Part shown: one piece after another, positions 17,001-24,021 of the stretch
How positions within the stretch are numbered: the first letter of the stretch is position 1
Layout of the letters: each line of letters begins with the position of its first letter
Notes under the pieces: generated by a model
Databases searched by the model: none
What the model was told of the DNA's origin: nothing
What the model saw: only the letters and a program-made list of their open reading frames with translations
Assembly (NCBI RefSeq): GCF_018614955.1
Contig: NZ_JAGGNV010000033.1
Coordinates: 1 to 64,000 of the forward strand
Length of the DNA stretch: 64,000 nt
Direction: 5' to 3'
Source: Variovorax paradoxus
GTDB taxonomy: Bacteria; Pseudomonadota; Gammaproteobacteria; Burkholderiales; Burkholderiaceae_C
Position numbers and translations under genes: made by a program

Positions 17001-17992
17001 TTGCTGTTCTCCTGGAAGATCAGCCGGCCGCCGTTGTTGTTGAGGGTCGCACCCTGCGCGCTGGCGCCCAAGGCGCCGCCGAACAGCACATAGGAGCCCG
17101 CGCCGTTGTTGGTGATCGTCGCCGTGCCGGCGTTCGCGCCATTCTGGAACTGGAGGCCGCTGTTGCTGCCGTTGACGTTGGTGTTGGCGCCGACCGGCAC
17201 CGTGATGACGAGGTTGCCGGCGCTCGCCGTGGCATCCTGGAAGCGCAGCTCGGCGTTCTCGAGGATGGTGACGGGGCCACTGCCGAGGGAGCCCGCCGTG
17301 CGCGTCCACACATTGAGGCGGCCGGCCGTCCCGTTGCCCTGCAGCACGGTCCCGCCCGTGTAGTTGTTCGCGGCGTTGTCGATGCTCAGGCGCTGGGTCT
17401 CGGCACCCAGCGCGTTCGTGCCGGTGTTGCGAAGCGTGAGGACGCCGCTGCCCGTGATCTGGCCGCCGAGCGTATTGGTCTGGGTGCCGGCCACATCGAC
17501 GGTGCCGCCGGCGGCGCCGAGCACGATCGCGCGGCCGCTCGAGAAGTTGTCGGCGCCCAGGCGCAGCGTGCCGCCACCGAAGGCGATGGCTCCGCCAGTG
17601 CCCAGGTTGGCGTCGGAACTCACCTGCAGCGCGCCCGCATTGATCGTCGTGGTGCCCTGATACGTGTTCGGAACGCCCAGGACGATGATGCCGGCCCCGG
17701 TCTTGACGATGCCGTTGGTACCGCTGACGACGCCGCTCTGCGTGGCCGTGCCCGCACCGAGGCTGTTGAGGGTCACGTCCGACGGCGTCGTGTCGATCGG
17801 GGCCGCCAGGTTGGCGCCGTCGTTGTAGTTGACGGTCTGCGCGGCGCCGGATGCCGCCAGCACACTCAGGCCCGCCGCGACCAGCAGGCTGCCCAGCCCG
17901 CCGGAACGTTTGCCGCGCGCCGCCGTGATCTCCGACACCGCGACCCATGCGCCGAGCGCAGGATTCCAGACGCTCCGGTATGACTTGTTCAT
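14048..17992 (-). CDS. Autotransporter (type V secretion) with ESPR, PATR repeats and Pro-rich linker
   Basis: This 1314-residue classical autotransporter starts with the extended signal peptide region MNKSYRSVWNPALGAWVAVSE, a hydrophobic core and probable cleavage near residue 51. The passenger contains at least five autotransporter-associated beta-strand repeats, such as GTLTLTGNNTYTGGTTISGG and GTLTLSGANTYTGSTTVSGG, predicting a beta-helix. A Pro/Ala-rich linker (about residues 937-985) precedes the C-terminal translocator barrel (about 1035-1314), which ends in RVRW with a terminal aromatic as expected. Start 17992 was chosen because the ESPR begins there and an AGAGGA Shine-Dalgarno precedes it; the open frame runs 25 codons further. 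No protease or lipase motif was seen. An adhesin or surface-structure role is inferred. Confidence 0.93.
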   Translation of the reverse strand: MNKSYRSVWNPALGAWVAVSEITAARGKRSGGLGSLLVAAGLSVLAASGAAQTVNYNDGANLAAPIDTTPSDVTLNSLGAGTATQSGVVSGTNGIVKTGAGIIVLGVPNTYQGTTTINAGALQVSSDANLGTGGAIAFGGGTLRLGADNFSSGRAIVLGAAGGTVDVAGTQTNTLGGQITGSGVLTLRNTGTNALGAETQRLSIDNAANNYTGGTVLQGNGTAGRLNVWTRTAGSLGSGPVTILENAELRFQDATASAGNLVITVPVGANTNVNGSNSGLQFQNGANAGTATITNNGAGSYVLFGGALGASAQGATLNNNGGRLIFQENSNGGSATINNNSGTLQMANTANLSGATVINNGEVYVNDISAPAAAIGSLSGSGGVVLGNATLQVGALGKNDTISGVISNTGLGSQDKNGSLYINPVMLGNGAVVKVGAGTLTLTGNNTYTGGTTISGGALQLGAGTASGSVEGAIAIGSGASLIVNRSDNITLTNALSGGGSLAQSGAGTTTIGTANTYSGGTTLNAGGLTITAAGALGTGAVTINGGTFGTQVQLDNAVVVNNSFNVAPVASSTWTGPVTLNADATLTHVAPLGTIVFAGSIGGGHGITLDGAGGGWSGYGYNAVNTYTGTTTVQGNANLLLAAAGTVPGHLVVNGNGTVLVNGNGRLAPTANLTVNSAGNVVAGQPMSGVEFLSATQTIAQLDGSGTVGLNGSELTVGAGNFSGAMSNGVFMPGPPPGAGSLVKAGSGTLTLSGANTYTGSTTVSGGTLRAGAANTLSAVSAHSVAAGATLDLAGFSQSMASLTNGGTVSLVGAAPGTTLTVNGPYVGNNGTLRLGTMLGASGPSDRLVLDGAGAVASGSTTVQITNLGGLGGQTVGSGIEVITALNGATTTAQTTKNAFALGGAGHVDAGAFEYRLYAADAGGAGENWYLRSEVIPPPPPPPPPPPPGPPAPPAPPAPPAPPAPPAPPAPPAPAPAPAPVPVTAYRAEAPMLAALPSQLRRTDLAMIGSLRSRMGDDDASGRAIASLTPVSGALSAERRAWARAVYSDVDIRQSGVVSPSTQGHVAGVQAGTDLYVSQLGDWHAGVYVGTLDGDADLSGFASGVYRPVGSTDLRARYLGAYASYANATGFYVDTVLQYGSHRYTIRPLGGFAASGKGNSLTASVEVGQAFALGGGWTIEPQAQLSYRKARLDDLAIPGALVQQDDSGNWTAGLGVRVKGDISTAAGRLQPYARVGVVRGSGGSDVARFVNGPFVTPIASTGNYTSVELAGGATLSLSKTVSLYGEVGKVFSAGGDTKVKSSIQGAIGVRVRW

Positions 17993-18064
17993 GATCTGCT
18001 GTCCTCTTGTTGTGAAAGCGGCGTCTCTGGATTGGCGGCTCTCAGCGGCGTTAACGAAAGTTCG

Positions 18065-18114
18065 CATTCTTACAGAATGAACACTTTGTGATTCAGTTTA
18101 TTACATTGAATGTA
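18065..18114. promoter_or_regulatory. Two inverted repeats in the AT-rich autotransporter / phosphatase intergenic region
   Basis: Between the divergent autotransporter and phosphatase genes the sequence becomes markedly AT-rich. It holds two perfect short inverted repeats: CATTCT-tac-AGAATG at 18065-18079 and TACATT-g-AATGTA at 18102-18114. They lie 73 or more bases upstream of the autotransporter start. Operator function is an inference; no -35/-10 pair stood out convincingly. Confidence 0.45.
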
Positions 18115-18215
18115 TGAAAAAGTTCACGTTTCAACCACAACGCAACAAGCGGCAAGAGGTAGAAAGGTCGCCCCAGTGACCCGTCCTTTCGGCCCCCGTC
18201 GGCAGAATCCCGCCC

Positions 18216-18890
18216 ATGGGAACCCTCTATCTCGTGCGCCACGGACAAGCCAGCTTCGGCGCCGCCGATTACGACCAGCTGAGCGATCTGGGTCACCGCC
18301 AGTCACGGCGCCTGGGCGAGTACTGGCGCGAGCGCGGCATGCAGTTCGACGCCGTCATCACCGGCACGCTGAAGCGCCATCGCCAAACCTGGGAAGGCAT
18401 CGCCGAAGGATTGGGCCTCGCGCGCGACGACGTGCTGCCCTGGCCGGGGCTCGACGAGTACGACGCCGAAGCCGTCATTGCGACCATCCATCCCGAGAAG
18501 CTCGAGAAGGCCGACTCGCCCGAGAAATACCGCCACCACTTCCGGCTGCTGCGCGATGGGCTGGGCGCCTGGATGCAGGGCCGGACCTCACCGGCTGGGA
18601 TGCCGAGCTACGTCGACTTCCTGGCCGGGGTGACGAGCGCGCTGGACCACGTGCGCGGCAAGCACCACGGCGCCCGGGTGCTGGTGGTGTCGAGCGGCGG
18701 CCCGATCAGCACTGCGGTCGGCCATGTGCTCGGCACCAGCGCGGAAACCACCATCGAGCTGAACCTGCGCATCCGCAACACCGCCGTCACGGAATTCGCC
18801 TTCACGCCCAAGCGCCACATGCTGGTGACCTACAACACGCTGCCGCACCTCGATGGCCCGGCCTGGGCGGACTGGGTGACCTACGCCTGA
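18216..18890 (+). CDS. Histidine phosphatase superfamily protein (atypical second motif)
   Basis: This 224-residue protein of the phosphoglycerate-mutase-like superfamily has the N-terminal LVRHGQASFG motif with the phosphorylated histidine at His9, and VITGTLKRHRQT supplying a phosphate-contact Arg. The usual second-half HGG motif reads VVSSGGPISTAVG here, so a serine replaces the second catalytic histidine. This variant occurs in a subfamily of bacterial members, so the protein may still be active with altered chemistry, or may act on an unknown phosphoester. It reads divergently from the autotransporter, and its last 10 bases overlap the end of cutA on the other strand. Confidence 0.85.
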   Translation: MGTLYLVRHGQASFGAADYDQLSDLGHRQSRRLGEYWRERGMQFDAVITGTLKRHRQTWEGIAEGLGLARDDVLPWPGLDEYDAEAVIATIHPEKLEKADSPEKYRHHFRLLRDGLGAWMQGRTSPAGMPSYVDFLAGVTSALDHVRGKHHGARVLVVSSGGPISTAVGHVLGTSAETTIELNLRIRNTAVTEFAFTPKRHMLVTYNTLPHLDGPAWADWVTYA

Positions 18891-19213
18891 TCGATTCCTG
18901 CGCTGCCGCCGGCGAGCCAGCGCAGGTAGTCCGCGGACCCGGCCGTGATCGGCAGCTGCACGATTTCCGGCGTTTCATAGCTGTGGCGCTCCCGGATGAA
19001 GGCTTCCAGCACCGCATAGCGCGCGGCGAGGGTCTTGATCAGGAGCAGCCATTCGGGCTCGCGGTGCAGCGTGCCCTGCCAGACGTAGAAGCTGCGCACG
19101 CGCTGCACCTGCACGCAGGCCGCGAGGCCCGCCTCGACGATCGCGGCGCCGAGCGCTTCGGCCTCGTCCTCGGTGCTTGCGGTGGTCATCACGATGCAGG
19201 CCGCGGTGTCCAT
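18881..19213 (-). CDS. cutA: CutA1-like divalent-cation tolerance protein
   Basis: This is a 110-residue CutA1-family protein, a small trimer with a ferredoxin-like fold linked genetically to copper tolerance. Landmarks are VMTTASTEDEAEALGAAIVEAGLAACVQV at the start, FYVWQGTLHREPEWLLLIKT and the C-terminal HSYETPEIVQLPI motif, all typical of the family. Length is normal. It overlaps the phosphatase gene tail to tail by 10 bases. Its molecular function remains unclear in general. Confidence 0.92.
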   Translation of the reverse strand: MDTAACIVMTTASTEDEAEALGAAIVEAGLAACVQVQRVRSFYVWQGTLHREPEWLLLIKTLAARYAVLEAFIRERHSYETPEIVQLPITAGSADYLRWLAGGSAGIDQA

Positions 19214-19234
19214 GGGCGCCTCCTGGTTCCTGGT

Positions 19235-19567
19235 TCAGGCTTGCCAGACGCCGTAGCCGGCTTCGCGTAACGCGATGCCGAGCTCGACCTCCATCTCGCG
19301 CGCGGCCTCGTAGGGCATCGGGTTGTAGACCGCGTACAGGGCCGGCAACAGCCTGAGCCCATAGTCACGCACGAAGGCGTTGGCCTGGATGCCGGCCTTG
19401 TGCTTGTCGAAGCGTACGTCGGGATCCAGCCCCGTCATGCCGACGTAGACGAAGGGCTGGCCGAGCCGGTAGTCGGGGTTGGCACGCCGGAAGCGAGCGA
19501 TGTTCCAGACCCGGTCGTCGAGTTCGACGACGTAGACATGGTGGTGCGCCTTGGATTTGCGGGCCAT
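19235..19567 (-). CDS. Small GIY-YIG-like protein, function unknown
   Basis: This 110-residue cytosolic protein begins MARKSKAHHHVYVVELDD and contains FVYVGMTGLDPDVRFDKHKA. That segment resembles the catalytic strand of GIY-YIG nucleases (a Y-V-G-M-T core followed by an Arg-containing helix) and is preceded by a VYVVEL strand. The metal-binding Glu of active nucleases may be one of the Glu residues in YEAAREMEVELG near the C-terminus. The assignment rests on visual similarity only and needs a profile search. It lies 21 bases upstream of cutA on the same strand. Confidence 0.6.
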   Translation of the reverse strand: MARKSKAHHHVYVVELDDRVWNIARFRRANPDYRLGQPFVYVGMTGLDPDVRFDKHKAGIQANAFVRDYGLRLLPALYAVYNPMPYEAAREMEVELGIALREAGYGVWQA

Positions 19568-19582
19568 CGCTGCCCGGCACGC

Positions 19583-19828
19583 TCACTTGCGTTTGACGAG
19601 GCCCCAGATGACGAGCAGCACGATCGCGCCGACCACCGAGGCGATGAAGCCTGCCCCCTGGCCCGCCGTGTACCAGCCCATCGCCTGCCCCAGGTAGGTC
19701 GCGATCAGCGAGCCGGCGATGCCGATCAGGGTGGTCACGATGAAGCCGGCCGAGTCGTCGCCGGGCTTGATGGCGCGCGCCACGAGGCCCGCGACGAAAC
19801 CGATCAGGATGGTCCAGACGATGCTCAT
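19583..19828 (-). CDS. GlsB/YeaQ/YmgE family small membrane protein
   Basis: This 81-residue transglycosylase-associated-type membrane protein has three hydrophobic helices and Gly-rich patterns: WTILIGFVAGLVARAIKPG, FIVTTLIGIAGSLIATYLG and FIASVVGAIVLLVIWGLV. The start at 19828 was chosen over the longer open frame because the first helix begins there and AAGGAAG sits at the proper distance upstream. Family members respond to stress in several bacteria, but the molecular role is unknown. It lies 15 bases upstream of the GIY-YIG-like gene, probably one transcript. Confidence 0.85.
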   Translation of the reverse strand: MSIVWTILIGFVAGLVARAIKPGDDSAGFIVTTLIGIAGSLIATYLGQAMGWYTAGQGAGFIASVVGAIVLLVIWGLVKRK

Positions 19829-19944
19829 ACGCTTCCTTTGGTATTGGAATGGGAGGGAAGAGGCGACTGCGGAAGCGCAGCGCCGTTTCATGATAGCGGA
19901 GCCTGCCTACACGCCGGCTTCCGCCCGCACGCTATACAGGCGGG

Positions 19945-20574
19945 ATGCTCGAAAAACTTCCGGAAGCCATCGGCCACGCCTTGCACGGCGTGCGCGCCGG
20001 CCTCGACGAGGTCGCCTTCAACACCCTGGGGCTGCGCCAGGGGATGGCATCGATCACGGTCGCCAGCCTGGCCTTCGTCGACCATGCGCCGCTGCCGCCG
20101 CGCTACACGGCCGACGGCGAGGGCCTGTCGCCGCCCCTGCAATGGACCGGCGTGCCGGCCGGTGCCGCTTCGTTGGTGCTACTGGTCGAGGATGCCGATT
20201 CGCCGACGCCCCATCCGCTGGTGCATGCGATCGTGGTCGGCCTTGCGGCGGAGGACGGCAACCTGCCCGAGGCCGCGATCGCCAGCGCCGGCAACGAGGG
20301 AACCGGCGTTCACACCGGCCGCAACTCCTACCTTCAGGCCGCCTGGCTGCCGCCCGATCCGCCGCCGGGACACGGCGTGCACCGCTATGCCTTCCAGCTC
20401 TTCGCGCTCGACAGCACACCTGCCTTCTCCGCCAGCCCGGGGCGCGACGAAGTGCTGGATGCGCTGCGCGCGCATGCGGTCGCCAGCGGCCTGCTCATCG
20501 GCACCTGCGAACGGCCCGACGGCACGATCAAGATCAAGGAAACCGCGCCGGGAGGACCGGCGGTGGCCGGCTGA
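19945..20574 (+). CDS. YbhB/YbcL family (PEBP-like) protein
   Basis: This 209-residue protein has the phosphatidylethanolamine-binding / Raf-kinase-inhibitor-like fold. The ligand-site motif DADSPTPHPLVHAIVVGL and the later GHGVHRYAFQLFALD are characteristic. An N-terminal extension of about 33 residues precedes the core, so translation could also begin at the internal Met34 (MASITVASLAF). No signal peptide is visible. Bacterial members have no settled function. It is transcribed divergently from the GlsB-like gene and converges with the creatininase-family gene. Confidence 0.87.
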   Translation: MLEKLPEAIGHALHGVRAGLDEVAFNTLGLRQGMASITVASLAFVDHAPLPPRYTADGEGLSPPLQWTGVPAGAASLVLLVEDADSPTPHPLVHAIVVGLAAEDGNLPEAAIASAGNEGTGVHTGRNSYLQAAWLPPDPPPGHGVHRYAFQLFALDSTPAFSASPGRDEVLDALRAHAVASGLLIGTCERPDGTIKIKETAPGGPAVAG

Positions 20575-20580
20575 CGCTGT

Positions 20581-21399
20581 TCAGCCCAGCGGCCCGGTGT
20601 GCGCGGTCGACAGCGGCAGGCGCGACACCTCGGCCAGCAGGGCCGCAAGCTGGCCCGCTGCGGCGTCGATCACTGCCCGGCCCTTCTCTGCGGTCGCCGC
20701 GGCGGCGTTGCCGGCCGCGCCCGCGGGGTTGTAGTCTTCCATGGCCCAGCCGAGCCTGGCGCTCTTGCCGTTGCCGAGCACCGGATAGTCGGCCGCGCGC
20801 TGGCGCGAGCTGGAGCCGAAATCGCGTGCCGCCAGCATTTCGACCTGCGTCGGCGCCAGGGCCAGCATCATCGAGGTCTCGATTTCGCCCGCGTGCACGC
20901 CGAAGCGGTGTTCGTCGGCGCTGAATTGCGAACCCGCGTCGCCCAGCGGCAGGTTGAACCAACTCGCGCTGTAGACGATGAGACCGTGCGTCGCACGCAG
21001 CTCGCGCGCAACGATGTCCATCGCGCCGGTGTGCCCGCCGTGCGCATTGAAAAGCACCAGCTTCTTCACGCCCGCGCGCGCCACGCCGGCGCCGATCTCG
21101 TTCCAGAGCCGGATCAGCGTCTCGGCCGACAGGGTGAGCGTGCCCGCGAAGCGCGCATGCTCGGGGCTCAGGCCGACCTGCTGGGTCGGCAGGAACAGCA
21201 CCGGCAGCTCGGTCGGCAGCAGCGGCAGCGCGGCCGCGACGATTCCGTCGACCAGGGTCGAATCCACGCCCAGCGGCAGATGCGGGCCGTGCTGCTCGGT
21301 CGCGCCCAGGGGCAGCACCGCGACGGTCGTCGCCGGATCGAGGGCGGCGAAATCGCGTGTCGTGAGTTGGGACCAGAAGCGGCTGGCAGGGACGGTCAT
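20581..21399 (-). CDS. Creatininase family amidohydrolase
   Basis: This 272-residue metal-dependent amidohydrolase of the creatininase family shows the metal-site motif GATEQHGPHLPLGVDS (E35, H37, D46) and a later FNAHGGHTGAMD. Relatives hydrolyse cyclic amides (creatinine, formamidopyrimidine-type compounds) or process peptides in mycofactocin maturation; no mycofactocin genes are nearby. Its upstream neighbour on the same strand is a decayed LysR gene, so any former local regulator is lost. Substrate unknown. Confidence 0.87.
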   Translation of the reverse strand: MTVPASRFWSQLTTRDFAALDPATTVAVLPLGATEQHGPHLPLGVDSTLVDGIVAAALPLLPTELPVLFLPTQQVGLSPEHARFAGTLTLSAETLIRLWNEIGAGVARAGVKKLVLFNAHGGHTGAMDIVARELRATHGLIVYSASWFNLPLGDAGSQFSADEHRFGVHAGEIETSMMLALAPTQVEMLAARDFGSSSRQRAADYPVLGNGKSARLGWAMEDYNPAGAAGNAAAATAEKGRAVIDAAAGQLAALLAEVSRLPLSTAHTGPLG

Positions 21400-21408
21400 G
21401 TCGCGATC

Positions 21409-21692
21409 TTAGTGATGCGAAGGGAGCGCCGCGAACTTGGCCGCCAGGAAATCAACCAGCGCCCGCACCCGCGCCGGCACGAAGCGGCCGCTGGGCAGCA
21501 CGGCGTGCAGCGGATAGGGCTCGGTGTCCCAGCCGGGCAGAAGCCGCACCAGCGCACCCGAGGCCTCATCCTGCTGCACGTCGAGCGCCGACTTGAGCGT
21601 GATGCCGCGGCCTGCGAGCGCCCACTGGCGCGCGAGCGAGGCGTCGTCGACGATGCGGTCGCCGTCGACGCGCACCTCGGAATCTGCGCCGC
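21409..21692 (-). pseudogene. 3' remnant of a LysR-family regulator
   Basis: About 93 codons encode only the C-terminal part of a LysR effector domain: VRVDGDRIVDDASLARQWAL, then ALAGRGITLKSALDVQ, then a tail with RVRALVDFLAAKF just before the stop. The HTH and first effector half are missing; rightwards the frame continues only as antisense of the next gene. The boundary near 21690 abuts the 3' end of a gene on the opposite strand. This is best explained by a deletion that removed the 5' parts of a divergent gene pair (inference). Confidence 0.75.
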
Positions 21693-21752
21693 GCCCATGC
21701 GCTGATCGAGAGCGGCAAGGCGCAGGGCAAGGTGGTGCTGCAGGGCTTCTAG
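21690..21752 (+). pseudogene. 3' remnant of a zinc-type/quinone oxidoreductase gene
   Basis: Twenty codons on the plus strand read AHALIESGKAQGKVVLQGF and then TAG. This is a close match to the extreme C-terminus of MDR-family quinone oxidoreductases (compare MEAGAHLGKIVLRIAVSS at the end of the oxidoreductase at 49.6-50.6 kb). Nothing upstream encodes the rest, because the LysR remnant begins at the joint. LysR/oxidoreductase divergent pairs are common in this group of bacteria, so both tails probably descend from one pair cut by a single deletion. Confidence 0.6.
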
Positions 21753-21758
21753 AGACAG

Positions 21759-23096
21759 CTACCTCGCGCGCGCGACCCGCCAGACGGCGTTGCCCACATC
21801 GTCCGCCACCAGCAGCGCGCCGCTCTTGTCGAGCGCCACGCCGACCGGACGGCCCTGCGCCTTCTCGTCGGCGCTCAGGAAGCCGGTGACGAAATCGACC
21901 GGCGGCCCGCTGGGCCGGCCGCCGCTGAAGGGCACGAAGACCACCTTGTAGCCCGACAGCGGCTTGCGGTTCCACGAACCGTGCTCGCCGATGAACGCGC
22001 CGTTGGCGAACTGGGGCGGCATGCCGCGCGGATGGGAGAAGGCCAGGCCCAGCGCCGCCACGTGCGAGCCCAGCGCATAGTCGGGCGCCACCGCCTTGGC
22101 CACCATCTCGGGCCGCGGCGGCGTCACCCGCACATCGACATGGCGGCCGTAGTAGCTCCAGGGCCAGCCGTAGAAGGCGCCGTCCTTCACCGAGGTCAGG
22201 TAATCGGGCACGAGGTCGCTGCCGATCTCGTCGCGCTCGTTCACCACCGCCCACAGCACGTTGGTCTCCGGTTCCCAGGCCATGCCGTTGGGATTGCGCA
22301 GCCCCGTGGCGAACAGCCGCTTCTCGCCGCTCTTCACGTCGACCTCCCAGATCGCGGCCCGGCCCTCCTCGGCCGCCAGGCTGTTCTCGCCGATGTTGCT
22401 GTTGGAGCCGACCGTCACGTAGAGCTTGGTGCCTTCGCGGTTGGCGATCACGTTCTTGGTCCAATGGTGATTGAGGCCGGCCGGCAGGCCGGACACCTTG
22501 GTGGGCGTTGCCGCGATGGAGGTCTGTCCTTCGGTGTACGGCACCTTCACCAGCGCGTCGGCATTGGCGATGAAAAGCTCGTTGCCGACCAGCGCGACCC
22601 CGAAAGGAGACATCAGGTTCTGCATGAACACGTGGCGCACCTCCGCCGCACCGTCGCCGTTCGCATCGCGCAGCAGGGTGATGCGATTGGCGCTCGGAAC
22701 CTCGGCGCCGGCGCGTTTCATGACGCGGCTCATCACTGCGCCGCGGATTTTCTTCATCAGGCCGCCGTCGCCTGCGCCTTCCGGCTTCGGCGGCTTGTTG
22801 CTCTCGACCACCAGCACGTCGCCGTTGGGCAGCAGATAGACCCAGCGCGGATGGTCCAGCCCGCGCGCCAGCGCCGTCACGGTGAAGCCGCTGGGCACGC
22901 TTGGGCCGGCGATATCGGTCCAGCCGGTGGCCGGGGCGATGTTGACGGTCGGGATCAGCGTCTTGTTCGGTGCCGGCAGCTGCGGCGTCGGGCCGATGCC
23001 GGCCTCCGGCGGCAGCTTGGCGGTTTCGCCGCAGGCCGCGAGCAGCACGGCGGCGGCCAGCAACGCGGCGGTCGAAGAAAGCTTGGGATGGTTCAT
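21759..23096 (-). CDS. Sorbosone-dehydrogenase-like (PQQ-type beta-propeller) lipoprotein
   Basis: This 445-residue periplasmic protein resembles soluble aldose / L-sorbosone dehydrogenases with a six-bladed propeller. The signal ends in the lipobox LAAC with Cys22. Typical blade motifs are GLDHPRWVYLLPNGDVLV, NRITLLRDANGDG, MSPFGVALVGNELFIAN, ATGLRNPNGMAW and EHGSWNRKPLSGYKVV. It would oxidise a sugar or aldehyde with PQQ or only bind it; the cofactor residues cannot be confirmed by eye. Its 3' end almost touches the oxidoreductase remnant on the other strand, and it is divergent from the alanyl-tRNA editing gene. Confidence 0.83.
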   Translation of the reverse strand: MNHPKLSSTAALLAAAVLLAACGETAKLPPEAGIGPTPQLPAPNKTLIPTVNIAPATGWTDIAGPSVPSGFTVTALARGLDHPRWVYLLPNGDVLVVESNKPPKPEGAGDGGLMKKIRGAVMSRVMKRAGAEVPSANRITLLRDANGDGAAEVRHVFMQNLMSPFGVALVGNELFIANADALVKVPYTEGQTSIAATPTKVSGLPAGLNHHWTKNVIANREGTKLYVTVGSNSNIGENSLAAEEGRAAIWEVDVKSGEKRLFATGLRNPNGMAWEPETNVLWAVVNERDEIGSDLVPDYLTSVKDGAFYGWPWSYYGRHVDVRVTPPRPEMVAKAVAPDYALGSHVAALGLAFSHPRGMPPQFANGAFIGEHGSWNRKPLSGYKVVFVPFSGGRPSGPPVDFVTGFLSADEKAQGRPVGVALDKSGALLVADDVGNAVWRVARAR

Positions 23097-23231
23097 GGCT
23101 CGGATGTCCTTCAGGCGACGACGGGCCCTCCAGCCATGAATCTTCCGAATCGCGCAAGCCCTCGCTGTCGGTTGTGGGCGCTTTCTGGCGTGGGCGCACC
23201 CCGCCGCGGCGCCGCCGCTACCATCGGGGCG

Positions 23232-23975
23232 ATGACCGACGACCTGTTCCGCTCCGACGCCTACCTGCGCGACTGCCAGGCCCGCGTCGTGCGCATCGAC
23301 GAAGCCGGCATCGTGCTCGACCGCACGGTGTTCTATCCGCAGGGCGGCGGCCAGGCGGGCGACAGCGGCCATTTGCTGCTGGCCGACGGGCGCGAACTGG
23401 CGATCGCCGACACGCGCAAGGCCAAGGACGCCGAAGGCCGCGCGACCGACGAGATCGTCCATCTGCCGGCGCCCGGCCAGTCCGAGCTGCTGGCCGCGCT
23501 GAAGCCGGGCGATGGCGTGACGGCCCGCATCGACTGGGAGCGCCGCCACAAGCTGATGCGCTTTCACACCGCGACCCACCTGCTGTGCCACCTGGTGCCG
23601 CAGCCGGTCAACGGCTGCTCGATCACGCCCGAGTACGCGCGGCTGGACTTCCATATGACCGACCCGCTGGACAAGGAGGCGCTCACGACCGGCCTGGCGC
23701 GCCTGGTCGCCGCAGGCCATCCGCTGGCCGTGGGCGCGATCACCGATTCCGAGCTCGATGCCAATCCCGCGCTGGTCAAGAGCATGAGCGTGCAGCCGCC
23801 GCGCGGCACGGGCACCGTCCGCACCATCCGGATTGGGGATGGCGAGCAGATCGACTTCCAGCCCTGCGGCGGCACGCATGTGGCGAACACGCGCGAGATC
23901 GGCCAGGTCGTCGTGACCAAGATCGAGAAGAAGAGCGCCAATACCCGCAGGGTGGTGCTGGGATGGGCTGCATGA
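23232..23975 (+). CDS. Alanyl-tRNA editing protein (AlaX type)
   Basis: This 247-residue free-standing editing domain deacylates Ser- or Gly-tRNA(Ala). It has the N-terminal VFYPQGGGQAGDSGHL beta-barrel segment shared with AlaRS, the zinc/catalytic motif RFHTATHLL (HxxxH) and the second motif FQPCGGTHVANT (CxxxH). Length fits AlaX-M/L without the C-Ala oligomerisation domain. Translation starts at ATG 23232. It is divergent from the propeller lipoprotein gene and 46 bases upstream of the DsbD-like gene on the same strand. Confidence 0.9.
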   Translation: MTDDLFRSDAYLRDCQARVVRIDEAGIVLDRTVFYPQGGGQAGDSGHLLLADGRELAIADTRKAKDAEGRATDEIVHLPAPGQSELLAALKPGDGVTARIDWERRHKLMRFHTATHLLCHLVPQPVNGCSITPEYARLDFHMTDPLDKEALTTGLARLVAAGHPLAVGAITDSELDANPALVKSMSVQPPRGTGTVRTIRIGDGEQIDFQPCGGTHVANTREIGQVVVTKIEKKSANTRRVVLGWAA

Positions 23976-24021
23976 GCCTGCCCCGGAACTTCGCCGCGCC
24001 CGCCTGCTCCGACTGACCGGC

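Noticed and set aside
13952..17983. Long open frames of 866 and 388 codons on the plus strand
   Set aside because: They are antisense to the autotransporter repeats; composition is Arg/Ala/Gly-rich with no recognisable domain.
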